Shown piece after piece: positions 9,571 to 18,545 of a stretch of 64,000 nucleotides of DNA (position 1 is its first letter; each line of letters starts with the position of its first letter). A model generated the notes under the pieces. The model was not told where the DNA came from, made no database searches, and saw only the letters and a program-made list of their open reading frames with translations. The DNA comes from Anaerolineales bacterium (lineage in GTDB: Bacteria; Chloroflexota; Anaerolineae; Anaerolineales; Villigracilaceae). The stretch lies in the NCBI GenBank assembly GCA_030834895.1, contig JAUQXA010000046.1:1-64000 (forward strand), written 5' to 3'. A program made the position numbers and the translations under genes.

Positions 9571-10953
9571 ATGAAGACCACCTTTTCAGGCTGGCGTTAC
9601 CTTTGGAAGTCGGAGGATATTCGACGCAAGTTGATTATCACCTTCATTATCCTGGCCGTTTACCGCCTTGCGGCAAACGTGCCTGCGCCAGGTGTCAACT
9701 TTGAAGCCCTGGCGGCGTTCCGCGCCTCATCTTCAGGCAGCGGCGGCGGGTTCCTAGACTTTCTGGACTTACTCTCCGGTGGTACGGTTTCAAACTTCTC
9801 ATTGCTCTCAATGGGCGTTTACCCGTACATCACGGCCCAGATCATCATACAATTATTGGTCCCAATCATCCCTGCTTTGCAACGCAGGATGCAGGAAGAC
9901 CCGCGTGAAGGTCGCCGTTGGCAGGAAAAGTGGACGTATTACCTTGCCGTGCCGATGGCCGCCCTTTCCGCAATCGGTCAGATCAACATCTTTAACTCAC
10001 TGTCCATGCAGGCCTTGAATCAATACATCCTTCCCTTTGGGTTCAAAGCCGACACCTGGCTAAATTCATTGACGGTACTGCTTGCGATGACGGCCGGCAC
10101 GATGTTTGCCATCTGGCTGGGTGAGTTGATCTCGGAATACGGCATCCGTGGTCAGGGACTTTCCCTGGTCATTTTTGCGGGTATTGTCGCGCGCATGCCT
10201 GTCAACCTCGCCCGCCTAATGTCCGATGAGACAACACGCTGGTTCATGCTTGCCTTTACCATTGTTGTCATCGTGTTGACGGTCTTTGCCATCGTCTATG
10301 TCCAACAGGGACGCCGCAACGTGCCGGTGATGTATCCCGGACGTCGTATGGGCAACCGCATGTCCATGCCGGTCAAGGGCACCCTGCCTTTGATGGTCAA
10401 CCTGTCGGGCATGATCCCGCTGATCTTCGCCAGCGCAATTCTGCAATTCCCCGCCATCCTTGCCAGTTATTTTACCAACAGCGAAAATGCGGGAGTTGCC
10501 AGTTTCTTTGCTGGCATGCAGAATTTCTTCGGCGGCACAGGCACAAATAACTGGGGCTACTGGTCGCTTTATTTCCTGATGGTTGTCGTCTTCACCTTCT
10601 TTTACACCTCCGTGTTGTTCGACCAGCAGAATTACGGCGACAACTTAAAGAAGGTTGGCGCCACTGTCCCTGGCGTGCATACCGGCGCTGCCACCCAAAA
10701 GTATTTGAGTACAGTTCAGCGGCGTATTACCCTGCCGGGTGCCCTTTTCCTGGGCATTGTGGCGATCATGCCCTTCCTGTTGGGATTGATCCTGAGCGCG
10801 TTCAATTTGGACGCCGCCAGTTCACAAACTGGCTTGTTCCTTGTTTCATCATCCGGCTTGCTCATTGTGGTCGGCGTGGTGCGCGATACCTTTATGAACA
10901 TCGACGCCGAACTTAAATTGCACGGTTATCAGGATTCGCTTCTCGTCCGCTAA
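9571..10953 (+). CDS. secY: Preprotein translocase subunit SecY
   Basis: A 460-residue multi-spanning membrane protein with the expected ten hydrophobic segments. Recognisable SecY blocks include SMGVYPYITAQIIIQLL in the plug/TM2 region, GIRGQGLSLVIFAGIV and the cytosolic loop with RRNVPVMYPGR. SecY forms the protein-conducting channel with SecE and SecG, which are not in this window. A 15-base gap links it to rplO. Confidence 0.97.
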   Translation: MKTTFSGWRYLWKSEDIRRKLIITFIILAVYRLAANVPAPGVNFEALAAFRASSSGSGGGFLDFLDLLSGGTVSNFSLLSMGVYPYITAQIIIQLLVPIIPALQRRMQEDPREGRRWQEKWTYYLAVPMAALSAIGQINIFNSLSMQALNQYILPFGFKADTWLNSLTVLLAMTAGTMFAIWLGELISEYGIRGQGLSLVIFAGIVARMPVNLARLMSDETTRWFMLAFTIVVIVLTVFAIVYVQQGRRNVPVMYPGRRMGNRMSMPVKGTLPLMVNLSGMIPLIFASAILQFPAILASYFTNSENAGVASFFAGMQNFFGGTGTNNWGYWSLYFLMVVVFTFFYTSVLFDQQNYGDNLKKVGATVPGVHTGAATQKYLSTVQRRITLPGALFLGIVAIMPFLLGLILSAFNLDAASSQTGLFLVSSSGLLIVVGVVRDTFMNIDAELKLHGYQDSLLVR

Positions 10954-10968
10954 TCGTTGAGGAGACAT

Positions 10969-11619
10969 ATGGCGACCTACATCGTCCTGTTAGGACCTCC
11001 CGGAGTTGGCAAAGGTACTCAAGCCGCAATATTGGCTCAAGCGATCAAACTTGCCCACATCTCTTCCGGAGATCTGTTTCGTGGGAACATTAAAAACCAG
11101 ACGGAACTTGGAAAACTTGCTAAGTCCTATATGGATAAAGGCGAACTGGTTCCAGATGATGTGACCATTGCCATGATCCGTGACCGCATCTCCCGACCGG
11201 ACTGCAAGGGTGGGGCAATTCTCGACGGGTTTCCCCGCACCCCCAAGCAGGCTGATGCGCTCGAAAAGATGCTTGCCGAATTCGGCGGACACGTGAACAC
11301 TGTTCCTTATATCACTGCCGATGAAGCAGTTCTTATCGAACGTACCAGCGGACGCTGGTCGTGCCGCGCACAGGGACACGTCTACCATCAAAAGTTCAAC
11401 CCACCGAAGCAGGCGGGTGTTTGCGATGTGGACGGCTCCGAGTTGTATCAGCGTGACGACGACAAAGTGGAAACCGTCACCAACCGCATCCACGTCTACT
11501 TTGAGCAAACCATGCCCCTTGTGGATTATTACCGCAAGCTGGGCAAGCTTATCGAGATTAATGGTGTGCAGCCTGTGGAACAGGTGACAAATGACCTGCT
11601 CGCCGCGCTGAAAAAGTAA
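10969..11619 (+). CDS. adk: Adenylate kinase
   Basis: The 216-residue product has the P-loop GPPGVGKGTQ, the NMP-binding ISSGDLFR block, DGFPRT and a long-type LID. Adenylate kinase interconverts AMP + ATP and 2 ADP. The LID zinc site is degenerate: the first CxxC pair is reduced to one Cys (SCRAQGH) and the second is CDVD. The ATG is chosen over an upstream TTG because GAGGAG lies five to eight bases ahead of it. Confidence 0.95.
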   Translation: MATYIVLLGPPGVGKGTQAAILAQAIKLAHISSGDLFRGNIKNQTELGKLAKSYMDKGELVPDDVTIAMIRDRISRPDCKGGAILDGFPRTPKQADALEKMLAEFGGHVNTVPYITADEAVLIERTSGRWSCRAQGHVYHQKFNPPKQAGVCDVDGSELYQRDDDKVETVTNRIHVYFEQTMPLVDYYRKLGKLIEINGVQPVEQVTNDLLAALKK

Positions 11620-11649
11620 TTATTGCGATTTAGAAACAGGCTTTTATTA

Positions 11650-12420
11650 ATGAGTTGGGAACGCCAGATTAACCTAAAAACTCCTGCGGAACTCAAAACC
11701 ATGCGTGAGGCAGGGCGCATCAATGCAACTGTGCTGGCGGCAGTCAAAGAACGTTTACAACCTGGTGTGGCAACGACCGAACTCAACGCGGCTGCTGAGG
11801 AAGTGTTGAAGTCACACGGATGTTTTTCGCCCTTCAAAGGATATGGCCGCCCGCCGTTTCCCGCATCCATTACCGTTTGCATTAACGACGAAATGGTGCA
11901 CGGCATTCCCCATCCCAAGCGCAAGCTGAAGGAAGGGGACATCGTTTCGATCGATTGCGGCACTGTCTATGAAGGTTTCGTCGGCGACTCCGCCTTTACG
12001 GCCGGGGTGGGGGAGATTTCCCCCGAGGCGGCGAAACTGCTCGAAGTCACCGAAGGCGCGTTATATGCCGGAATCGCAAACATGCGCAAAGGCAAACGCA
12101 CAGGTGACGTTTCGGCGGCGATACAAAATTTTGTCGAGAGCTGCGGCTTTCACGTCACGCGTGAATACACAGGCCACGGCGTCGGGCGGCAGATGCACGA
12201 AGGTCCCCAGGTACCCAATGTGGGCATGACGGGTACCGGAACCCTGCTCCGCCCGGGCATGACCATAGCCCTCGAACCAATGGTTTTGATCGGGACGCAC
12301 GAAACCCGCGTCCTACCGGACAAGTGGACGGTTGTCTCTGCTGATGGCTCTTTGACGGCGCACTTTGAACACACAATCGCCGTCACCGAAGGTGAACCCC
12401 TCATCCTGACTGTCTTGTGA
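11650..12420 (+). CDS. map: Methionine aminopeptidase, type I
   Basis: The 256-residue product has the five metal ligands of the pita-bread fold: two Asp in the CGTVYEGFVGDSAFT region, His in TGHGVGRQMHE, Glu in ALEPM and Glu in EHTIAVTE. It removes initiator Met from nascent proteins. The longer frame starting at a TTG has no Shine-Dalgarno support; the chosen ATG also has a weak one. Map following adk is typical of the spc operon in many bacteria. Confidence 0.93.
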   Translation: MSWERQINLKTPAELKTMREAGRINATVLAAVKERLQPGVATTELNAAAEEVLKSHGCFSPFKGYGRPPFPASITVCINDEMVHGIPHPKRKLKEGDIVSIDCGTVYEGFVGDSAFTAGVGEISPEAAKLLEVTEGALYAGIANMRKGKRTGDVSAAIQNFVESCGFHVTREYTGHGVGRQMHEGPQVPNVGMTGTGTLLRPGMTIALEPMVLIGTHETRVLPDKWTVVSADGSLTAHFEHTIAVTEGEPLILTVL

Positions 12421-12450
12421 GCCAAACGCAGATAAAAACAACCGTAAAAG

Positions 12451-12479
12451 TAGACAGATGGAAAAATGGCAAGTATAAT
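12451..12479 (+). promoter_or_regulatory. Candidate promoter of the rpmJ-alpha operon
   Basis: TAGACA and TATAAT are separated by 17 bases, a good housekeeping sigma match. It falls in the 107-base gap between map and rpmJ and would drive rpmJ-rpsM-rpsK-rpsD-rpoA-rplQ. A small hairpin (GGCTGT with ACAGCT, 12490-12506) follows in the leader. Confidence 0.6.
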
Positions 12480-12527
12480 CAGAACTTTGGCTGTCATAAA
12501 TACAGCTATAAGCAAGGAGATTGAATA

Positions 12528-12641
12528 ATGAAAGTTTCGCCCTCCATTCGCAAACGTTGCTCCAAGTGCCGCATTGTGCGGCGCAAGGGTATTGTTTTCA
12601 TCATTTGCGAAAATCCAAAACATAAACAGAGACAGGGTTAG
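12528..12641 (+). CDS. rpmJ: 50S ribosomal protein L36
   Basis: This 37-residue gene is easily missed. The product begins [17 protein letters not shown] and has the zinc ligands C11, C14, C27 and H32 of the zinc-ribbon L36. AAGGAG lies ahead of the ATG. It sits between map and rpsM, where infA normally precedes it; infA is absent here. Confidence 0.95.
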   Translation: MKVSPSIRKRCSKCRIVRRKGIVFIICENPKHKQRQG

Positions 12642-12652
12642 TGTGGTGAACC

Positions 12653-13042
12653 ATGGCGAGAATTGAAGGCGTTGATTTGCCCCGCAACAAGCGGGTTGAA
12701 GTCGGGCTGACCTACCTGTATGGTATTGGTCCCACGCGCGCGCAGAAGATTTTGACTCAGACCAAGGTCAATCCTGATACGCGTGTCAAAGATTTGAGCG
12801 AAGCGGATGTTGCCGCAATTCGCGAATATATTTCCAAAAACTTCAAGGTCGAAGGCGACTTGCGCCGCGAAGTTCAGATGAGCATCAAACGTCTGATCGA
12901 AATTGGCTCGTATCGCGGTCTGCGCCACCGCCGCAACCTGCCCGTGCACGGACAGCGTACCCGCACCAACGCGCGCGTCCGCAAGGGCACCAAGAAGACG
13001 GTTGCTGGTCGTGGTCGTCGCAAGGGCGCTACCAAGAAGTAA
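12653..13042 (+). CDS. rpsM: 30S ribosomal protein S13
   Basis: The 129-residue protein has the S13 helix-two-turn-helix ([21 protein letters not shown]) and the basic tail with [22 protein letters not shown]13 bridges to the large subunit through L5. It begins twelve bases after rpmJ. Confidence 0.96.
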   Translation: MARIEGVDLPRNKRVEVGLTYLYGIGPTRAQKILTQTKVNPDTRVKDLSEADVAAIREYISKNFKVEGDLRREVQMSIKRLIEIGSYRGLRHRRNLPVHGQRTRTNARVRKGTKKTVAGRGRRKGATKK

Positions 13043-13068
13043 TCCTGTCCGAAAGGTATATAAGAAAA

Positions 13069-13473
13069 ATGGCTCAGAGTGTTCGTTCCACCCGCCGCCC
13101 ATCGGGCGCCAAAAAAGGGAAGCGCACCCTGTCTTCCGGACAGGTGCATATTTTTGCTTCCTTCAATAATACAATTGTGACTGTCACAGACACCGAAGGC
13201 AACACCGTTTCCTGGGGTTCTGCCGGCTCTGCTGGCTTCAAAGGCTCCCGCAAGAGCACGCCTTTTGCCGCGCGCCTGGCCGCCGAGCAGGCTTTGAAAG
13301 CTGCCCAGCAACTGGGTTTGCAGGACGTTGACCTTTTTGTGAAAGGTCCCGGACCCGGCCGCGAGAATGCCATCCGTGCAGTACAGGCCATGGGATTAAG
13401 AGTCCGCTCCATTTCGGATATCACTCCGGTTCCACACAACGGTTGCCGCCCTCCGAAGAAGCGACGCGTGTAA
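13069..13473 (+). CDS. rpsK: 30S ribosomal protein S11
   Basis: The 134-residue protein contains [18 protein letters not shown], the [10 protein letters not shown] block and the C-terminal [18 protein letters not shown], all diagnostic of S11 on the 30S platform. Spacing to rpsM and rpsD is short. Confidence 0.96.
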   Translation: MAQSVRSTRRPSGAKKGKRTLSSGQVHIFASFNNTIVTVTDTEGNTVSWGSAGSAGFKGSRKSTPFAARLAAEQALKAAQQLGLQDVDLFVKGPGPGRENAIRAVQAMGLRVRSISDITPVPHNGCRPPKKRRV

Positions 13474-13491
13474 CAGATAGGTGATTGCTAT

Positions 13492-14151
13492 ATGGCTAAA
13501 TTATTAAGTTCAGTTTGTAAACTGTGCCGCCGCGAAGGCGAAAAGTTATATCTAAAAGGCGAGCGTTGCTTTACGCCCAAATGCTCCTTTGAAAAGCGCG
13601 ATTTTGCTCCCGGACAGCATGGACGCACGGCAGGACGCAGCGGTGGCAGGGGTATGGGCACCGGCCGCGCCTCCGACTTTGCCCGCCAGTTGCGAGCCAA
13701 GCAGAAGGCCCGTCGCATCTACGGCGTGTTGGAGCGCCAGTTCCGCCGCTATTATGACACCGCCATCACTCGACGCGGTCTGACAGGTTTGAACCTGCTT
13801 CAAATCCTCGAATCCCGTCTCGATAACGTGGTATTCAGGCTTGGTTTTGCCTCCAGCCGTTCACAGGCGCGCTTGCTCGTCGCGCATGGTCATTTCACCG
13901 TGAATGGACGCCGTACTAATGTGCCCTCCATGCTCCTTAGCGAGGGTGATACTATCAACGTGCGCGAAGGCTCCAGCAAGTTGACCTATTTCAAGGATCT
14001 GGACGCGTATACCGAAAAGCGCACCGCCCCTAGCTGGCTCAATCGCGACATCAAATCCATGTCCGGCTCTGTCGCTCGCATGCCGGAGCGCGCTGAAATT
14101 GACGGAAGTCTCGACGAACAATTGATCGTCGAATACTACTCCAGACGCTAA
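13492..14151 (+). CDS. rpsD: 30S ribosomal protein S4
   Basis: The 219-residue product has an N-terminal zinc motif with C9, C12, C26 and C31, the FAPGQHG block and an S4 RNA-binding domain ([24 protein letters not shown]). S4 nucleates 16S 5' domain assembly and in E. coli represses the alpha operon. Length is slightly above the common 200-208 residues because of a glycine-rich insert after QHGRTAGRS. Confidence 0.96.
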   Translation: MAKLLSSVCKLCRREGEKLYLKGERCFTPKCSFEKRDFAPGQHGRTAGRSGGRGMGTGRASDFARQLRAKQKARRIYGVLERQFRRYYDTAITRRGLTGLNLLQILESRLDNVVFRLGFASSRSQARLLVAHGHFTVNGRRTNVPSMLLSEGDTINVREGSSKLTYFKDLDAYTEKRTAPSWLNRDIKSMSGSVARMPERAEIDGSLDEQLIVEYYSRR

Positions 14152-14228
14152 TCCTCCAGCCGCGTTTTGCCGGGGCGTTGCAAGTCTGGCGCTCGGCTGC
14201 GCGAATTATGAAAAGGGATAGGTGAACC

Positions 14229-15200
14229 GTGACTGGTATCATCACGAACATGGTTATGCCGAAGATCGAGCGCGAAGCAGAGGCTCGAAATTATGGCAAA
14301 TTCACAATCAGCCCCCTGGAGGGAGGCTATGGCGTGACGTTGGGTAATGCCCTGCGCCGCGTTCTCCTTTCCTCCCTGGAGGGCAATGCAATCACCTCAA
14401 TTCGCATCGCGGATGTCCTGCATGAATTCAGCGACATCCCCGGCGTGCGCGAGGACGTCATCCAGGTCATGCTGCAGGTCAAACAGATCCGCATCAAGAT
14501 GGATGGCGTGGACAGCGCCCGCATGCAGCTCGAAGTGCGCGGTGAAGGAACGGTCACCGCGGCCGACATCATCACCCCGCCCGAGATCGAGATCGTCAAC
14601 CCCGACACGTATCTTTTTACCGTGGACGGCGCGAAGACGAAACTCGACATCGAGTTCATGGTCGAGCGCGGGCGCGGCTATTCACCCGCCAACGAGCGCG
14701 CCGGGCACATGCCCATCGGCGAGCTTCCCGTTGATGCGATCTACAGCCCGGTCAAGCGCGTGAATTGGGAAGTGGCTTCCGCCCGCGTGGGTCAAAGCAC
14801 GAATTACGATAAATTGATTTTGGAAATCTGGACAGACGGTACCGTTTCGCCGGAACGTGCCCTCAGTTCCTCTGCTCGCATCCTGATCGATCACCTGCGC
14901 TATGTGGCAGGTATCAACGAGGAGATGCTTGCGGTTGCTGTGGAACGCGAAGCCTCGGGCAGCCGCCTGAGCAGTGAACTGGCGGAAACCCCGGTGGAAG
15001 CCCTTGACCTTTCAGTGCGTGTCTTCAACTCCTTGAAGCGCACGGGCATCACCAATGTCGGTGATGTGCTCGACCTTCTCGAAAAAGGTGAGACCGCAGT
15101 CATGTCCATCCGCAACTTTGGCGAAAAGAGTCTCGACGAACTTCGCGACAAGATGCGTGAGAAGGGCTTTTTGAAAGACGATACATCCTCGGAGAGTTAG
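14229..15200 (+). CDS. rpoA: RNA polymerase alpha subunit
   Basis: The 323-residue protein has the alpha N-terminal assembly domain (GYGVTLGNALRRVLLSSLEG) and a C-terminal domain with two helix-hairpin-helix elements (NSLKRTGITNVGDVLDLLEKG, given here as the HhH region near residues 265-285). It starts at GTG; an ATG seven codons later is also possible. The GTG is favoured by a GGTGA sequence four bases upstream. Confidence 0.95.
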   Translation: MTGIITNMVMPKIEREAEARNYGKFTISPLEGGYGVTLGNALRRVLLSSLEGNAITSIRIADVLHEFSDIPGVREDVIQVMLQVKQIRIKMDGVDSARMQLEVRGEGTVTAADIITPPEIEIVNPDTYLFTVDGAKTKLDIEFMVERGRGYSPANERAGHMPIGELPVDAIYSPVKRVNWEVASARVGQSTNYDKLILEIWTDGTVSPERALSSSARILIDHLRYVAGINEEMLAVAVEREASGSRLSSELAETPVEALDLSVRVFNSLKRTGITNVGDVLDLLEKGETAVMSIRNFGEKSLDELRDKMREKGFLKDDTSSES

Positions 15201-15202
15201 AG

Positions 15203-15580
15203 ATGCGACATTCAGTAGCAGGTTATACATTGGGACGCACTTCAGGCGCGCGTATTGCCCTGAGGCGCAACCTGATCAAACAGTTTTTTACACACGAAAG
15301 AATTCAAACCACCCAGGCAAAGGCTGCCGCCATCCGCGGTGACGCCGAGCGCCTGATTACCCTCGCCCGCAACAGCGCCAACGGCACGGATGCGCAGAAA
15401 GTGAATGCGCGCCGCCTGGCTGCCTCGAAACTGGGCGATAACCAGCTTATCAAGCGCCTGTTTGATGAGATCGCCCCGCGCTTTGCAAACCGCCCCGGCG
15501 GTTATACCCGCGTGATGAAACTCGGACCCCGTCATGGTGACGCGGCTGAGATGGTGATTTTGGAACTGGTAGAGGAATAA
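15203..15580 (+). CDS. rplQ: 50S ribosomal protein L17
   Basis: The 125-residue product begins MRHSVAGYTLGRTSGAR with the L17 block LIKQFFTHERIQTTQAKA and ends YTRVMKLGPRHGDAAEMVILEL. It is the last gene of the alpha operon, two bases after rpoA. L17 sits at the polypeptide exit. Confidence 0.96.
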   Translation: MRHSVAGYTLGRTSGARIALRRNLIKQFFTHERIQTTQAKAAAIRGDAERLITLARNSANGTDAQKVNARRLAASKLGDNQLIKRLFDEIAPRFANRPGGYTRVMKLGPRHGDAAEMVILELVEE

Positions 15581-15582
15581 AT

Positions 15583-15639
15583 TAGAGAATAGAGACTAGA
15601 TGAAAAGAGACTAGTCTCCAGTAACTACTCTCTACTCTC
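15583..15639. repeat. Heptad-word foldback between rplQ and truA
   Basis: Left words such as TAGAGAA and TAGAGAC are mirrored on the right by TAGTCTC and two copies of TACTCTC, with one single-base slip near 15611. The whole can fold back on itself. It starts two bases after the rplQ stop and could act as a weak terminator, although no T-tract follows. Confidence 0.6.
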
Positions 15640-15644
15640 TGACA

Positions 15645-16391
15645 ATGGAACGTTACAAAGTGATCCTTGCCTACGATGGCTCCGGGTTTTTGGGGAGCCA
15701 GATGCAGGCGAAGTCCCGCACGGTGCAGGGTGAGTTCGAAAAAGCCCTCCGCAAATTAGGCTGGACTGGTAGGTCGGTCATCATGGCTGGCAGGACGGAT
15801 ACAGGAGTCCATGCGACTGGACAGGTGGCGGTGTTCGACCTTGATTGGTCGCATCCGCTGGAAAAACTGTTCAAGGCGATTGAGGCCAACCTCCCGCCTG
15901 ACCTAGCCATTCGGAGCCTGGCCCCAGCCTCGACGGACTTCCACCCGCGTTTCGACGCAACCTCGCGTCAGTATCGTTACAGGCTGTACTGTGACCCGAT
16001 CCGCGACCCGTTGCGGGAGAAATTCCTGTGGCGTGTCTTTCCCCCCGTGGACGGAGACGCGCTCACCCGTAATGCAGGCATCTTCACCGGCACACATGAT
16101 TTTGCCGCCTTCGGTTCGCCGACGTCGCCGCGAGGCACGACGACCCGCACGGTGACAAAAGCCGAATGGAAGAGAATGCCCGATGGTGAGTGGCAGTTCG
16201 AGGTTCGGGCGAATGCGTTTTTGTATCGCATGGCAAGAAAACTGGTCTTTGTGCAGGTGTCGGTGGCGCAGGGAAAACTTCCGCTGGAGAGGGTTCAAGT
16301 TGCCCTCGAAAAGCAGGAGAAACTCCCCGCCGGGCTGGCTCCCGCGCACGGGCTGACGCTGGTCGAAGTAACGTATGGATCACATGATTAG
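15645..16391 (+). CDS. truA: tRNA pseudouridine synthase A
   Basis: The 248-residue product carries the catalytic Asp in AGRTDTGVHATGQV, and the RYRLYCDP and GTHDFAAFG blocks of TruA, which makes pseudouridine at tRNA positions 38-40. The start follows a heptad-word foldback and has no clear Shine-Dalgarno sequence. truA-rplM-rpsI after rplQ is a widespread order. Confidence 0.95.
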   Translation: MERYKVILAYDGSGFLGSQMQAKSRTVQGEFEKALRKLGWTGRSVIMAGRTDTGVHATGQVAVFDLDWSHPLEKLFKAIEANLPPDLAIRSLAPASTDFHPRFDATSRQYRYRLYCDPIRDPLREKFLWRVFPPVDGDALTRNAGIFTGTHDFAAFGSPTSPRGTTTRTVTKAEWKRMPDGEWQFEVRANAFLYRMARKLVFVQVSVAQGKLPLERVQVALEKQEKLPAGLAPAHGLTLVEVTYGSHD

Positions 16392-16414
16392 ATTATGAAA
16401 ACGGAGTGACGAAA

Positions 16415-16858
16415 GTGCAACAGAAAACGTACTATCCGAAAGCTGCTGAAATTCAGCGCGACTGGGTTTTATTCGATGCCAATGGGCAAACCCTGGGGCG
16501 TCTTGCCGCGCGCATCGCCCATGTTTTGCTTGGCAAACACAAGCCCACCTTCACGCCCGGCGTGGAAATGGGTGACTTTGTGGTGGTGGTGAACACCGAG
16601 CGTGTAAGTGTCACCGGCACCAAGACCGAGAGCAAACTGACGAGCAAGATGTACTACAGCCATTCGGGGCACCCCGGCGGTTTGAAGAGCATTTCCCTGC
16701 GCGACCAGCTTGCCCAGCATCCCGACCGCGCCCTGCGCGATGCCGTCTGGGGCATGCTGCCCCATAACCGCATGGGACGCGCTACGCTCAAACGCTTGAA
16801 GATCTATGCTGGACCCGAACATCCACACCAGGTTCAGAATCCGAAAGTTTTGGAATAA
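16415..16858 (+). CDS. rplM: 50S ribosomal protein L13
   Basis: The product has the L13 blocks DRDWVLFDANGQTLGRLAARIA-like (QRDWVLFDANGQ) and GMLPHNRMGR. The frame opens at a GTG at 16406 whose G is part of the GGAG sequence. The second GTG at 16415 is placed eight bases after that GGAG and is therefore preferred, giving 147 residues. L13 is an early 23S assembly protein. Confidence 0.93.
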   Translation: MQQKTYYPKAAEIQRDWVLFDANGQTLGRLAARIAHVLLGKHKPTFTPGVEMGDFVVVVNTERVSVTGTKTESKLTSKMYYSHSGHPGGLKSISLRDQLAQHPDRALRDAVWGMLPHNRMGRATLKRLKIYAGPEHPHQVQNPKVLE

Positions 16859-16872
16859 AGAGGTAAGTGATT

Positions 16873-17265
16873 ATGGCTCAATATTTTGAAGGTGTTGGAC
16901 GCCGCAAGGAAAGCATCGCCCGCGTGCGTGTTGCAACCGGCTCAGGCAGATTCGTTGTCAACGAAAAGGAAGGTCCCGCTTTCTTCACCCGCCTTGGCGA
17001 CGTGGAGGACATCCTCCGCCCATTTGGCGCGGTGGGTCAGGAAGCGAACAAGTACGACGTCAGTGTATTGGTGAACGGCGGTGGTGTCAGCGGTCAGGTT
17101 GAGTCCGTCCGTCTGGGCATTGCCCGTGCCCTGCAATTGATGGATGTCAACTGGACTGCCGCCCTGCGCAAGAAGGGCTTGCTCACCCGCGATGCCCGTG
17201 TGAAGGAACGCAAAAAGCCCGGTCTCAAGAAAGCCCGCAAGGCTCCCACCTACACCAAGCGTTAA
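16873..17265 (+). CDS. rpsI: 30S ribosomal protein S9
   Basis: The 130-residue protein opens MAQYFEGVGRRKESIARVR and ends in the long basic tail KKARKAPTYTKR whose last Arg/Lys contacts P-site tRNA. AGAGGT lies upstream. An in-frame GTG two codons earlier is less likely. It forms the usual pair with rplM. Confidence 0.96.
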   Translation: MAQYFEGVGRRKESIARVRVATGSGRFVVNEKEGPAFFTRLGDVEDILRPFGAVGQEANKYDVSVLVNGGGVSGQVESVRLGIARALQLMDVNWTAALRKKGLLTRDARVKERKKPGLKKARKAPTYTKR

Positions 17266-17301
17266 TTCCTTTTACAGGATAATTTACAGTTTCCCATTTG
17301 G

Positions 17302-17357
17302 GTAATCCGTAATGCGTAATCCGTAATTGATTTTACGAGTTACGAATTACGGATTAC
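17302..17357. repeat. Eight-unit heptad-word foldback between rpsI and mazG
   Basis: Eight consecutive 7-base words tile the interval without a slip. The first four are GTAATCC, GTAATGC, GTAATCC and GTAATTG; the last three are mirror words GAGTTAC, GAATTAC and GGATTAC. Inside it, CGTAATCCGTAATT (17315-17328) and AATTACGGATTACG (17345-17358) form a perfect 14-bp stem with a 16-base loop. It ends 22 bases before the mazG start. Confidence 0.75.
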
Positions 17358-17379
17358 GTGTTTAACTTTGGAGATTTTC

Positions 17380-18474
17380 ATGGACTTCGCCCTGCTCCCT
17401 TCGGTCTTCGAGACGCTCCGTCTGACCCCGCCCTCAAGGTTGACCCTGCTCGACGCGCGGATTCTCGCTTCGGCGCATTATCCTCCCTTCCCGCCTGATG
17501 CCCCTGCCCTGTTGCTGGGACTCGACTCTCCCGAACTTGCTTTACAGGTGAGGAATGTTTTGCGGGTGATTTACCCGAAGGAGCATTTGTTGAATCTGGT
17601 CGAAGGTCAAAGGTCGAAGGTCGAAAGTTTGAATGACTTGGGTCAGGGTGAATTTTCAACCTCAACTTGTTTGTACCTGCCCGCGCTGGCGGAGGGGACA
17701 TCCTTCGAGGCGTTTGGCGAGATCGTGGCGCACCTGCGTGCCCCGGACGGCTGTCCATGGGACAAAAAGCAGACCCACCAAACCCTGCGGACTCACCTGC
17801 TCGAAGAATCCTACGAGGCGTTGACTGCGATGGATGATAATGACTCTGCCGCAATGAGCGAGGAGTTCGGCGACCTGCTTTTGCAGATCATGTTAAATGC
17901 CCAGATTGCCACCGAATCTGACGAGTTCACGATGGCGCAGGTGGTCGGGGGGATTTACGACAAGATCGTCCGCCGCCATCCGCACGTCTTTGGCAATGTG
18001 GAAGTGGATTCGGTGGATGGCGTTTTGCAGAATTGGGAGAAGTTGAAGGAAAAGGAACGCAAGGAAAACGGGAAAGCGGATCAGGAAAAAGGCTTGTTGG
18101 ATGGTGTTCCCATGTCCTTGCCTGCTCTGACCCAGGCACAGGAATATCAGGACCGCGCCGCCCGCGTTGGCTTTGACTGGCCCGAAGTGGAGGGTGTGCT
18201 CGATAAAGTCCGCGAGGAGATAGAGGAAGTAAAGAACGCAGCGAATATCGAAGAAGTGACTTCCGAACTTGGCGACCTGTTCTTTGTGCTGGTCAACTTG
18301 GCGCGCTGGCGCAAAGTCGATGCCGAGTCCGCGCTGCGAGGGACGAACCTGAAATTCAAGAAACGCTTTGCCTTTGTGGAGCAGGGCGCGAAAAAGCAGG
18401 GACGGAATCTCTCGGACATGACTTTGGAGGAAATGGATGCCTTCTGGAACGAGGCAAAGAAGTTGGGAATGTGA
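17380..18474 (+). CDS. mazG: MazG-family nucleotide pyrophosphohydrolase with tetrapyrrole-methylase remnant
   Basis: The 364-residue protein has two MazG domains. The first shows EESYE and SEEFGD, the second REEIEE and SELGD, the ExxE/ExxD metal sites of house-cleaning NTP pyrophosphatases. Residues 1-75 resemble the C-terminal half of the tetrapyrrole methylase domain in YabN-type proteins (LLDARILASAHYPPF, then NVLRVIYPKEH). The SAM-binding half is missing. The linker is written by four 7-base repeats. ATG chosen because GGAG lies seven bases upstream. Confidence 0.88.
   Translation: MDFALLPSVFETLRLTPPSRLTLLDARILASAHYPPFPPDAPALLLGLDSPELALQVRNVLRVIYPKEHLLNLVEGQRSKVESLNDLGQGEFSTSTCLYLPALAEGTSFEAFGEIVAHLRAPDGCPWDKKQTHQTLRTHLLEESYEALTAMDDNDSAAMSEEFGDLLLQIMLNAQIATESDEFTMAQVVGGIYDKIVRRHPHVFGNVEVDSVDGVLQNWEKLKEKERKENGKADQEKGLLDGVPMSLPALTQAQEYQDRAARVGFDWPEVEGVLDKVREEIEEVKNAANIEEVTSELGDLFFVLVNLARWRKVDAESALRGTNLKFKKRFAFVEQGAKKQGRNLSDMTLEEMDAFWNEAKKLGM
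17598..17625. repeat. Four-unit heptad array inside mazG
   Basis: Four tandem 7-mers lie in the coding sequence: GGTCGAA, GGTCAAA, GGTCGAA, GGTCGAA. They encode part of the linker between the methylase remnant and the first MazG domain. A change of one unit would shift the frame. Confidence 0.75.
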
Positions 18475-18545
18475 CTCTTTGGTAGAATCCAGCCTGTCAA
18501 GAATTTGTAAGGAATTTTGATAAACTGTCAGGCTAGAATTTAATC

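Noticed and set aside
17302..17357. Heptad arrays considered as a CRISPR array
   Set aside because: Units are 7 bases and contiguous, with no spacers and no cas genes nearby.
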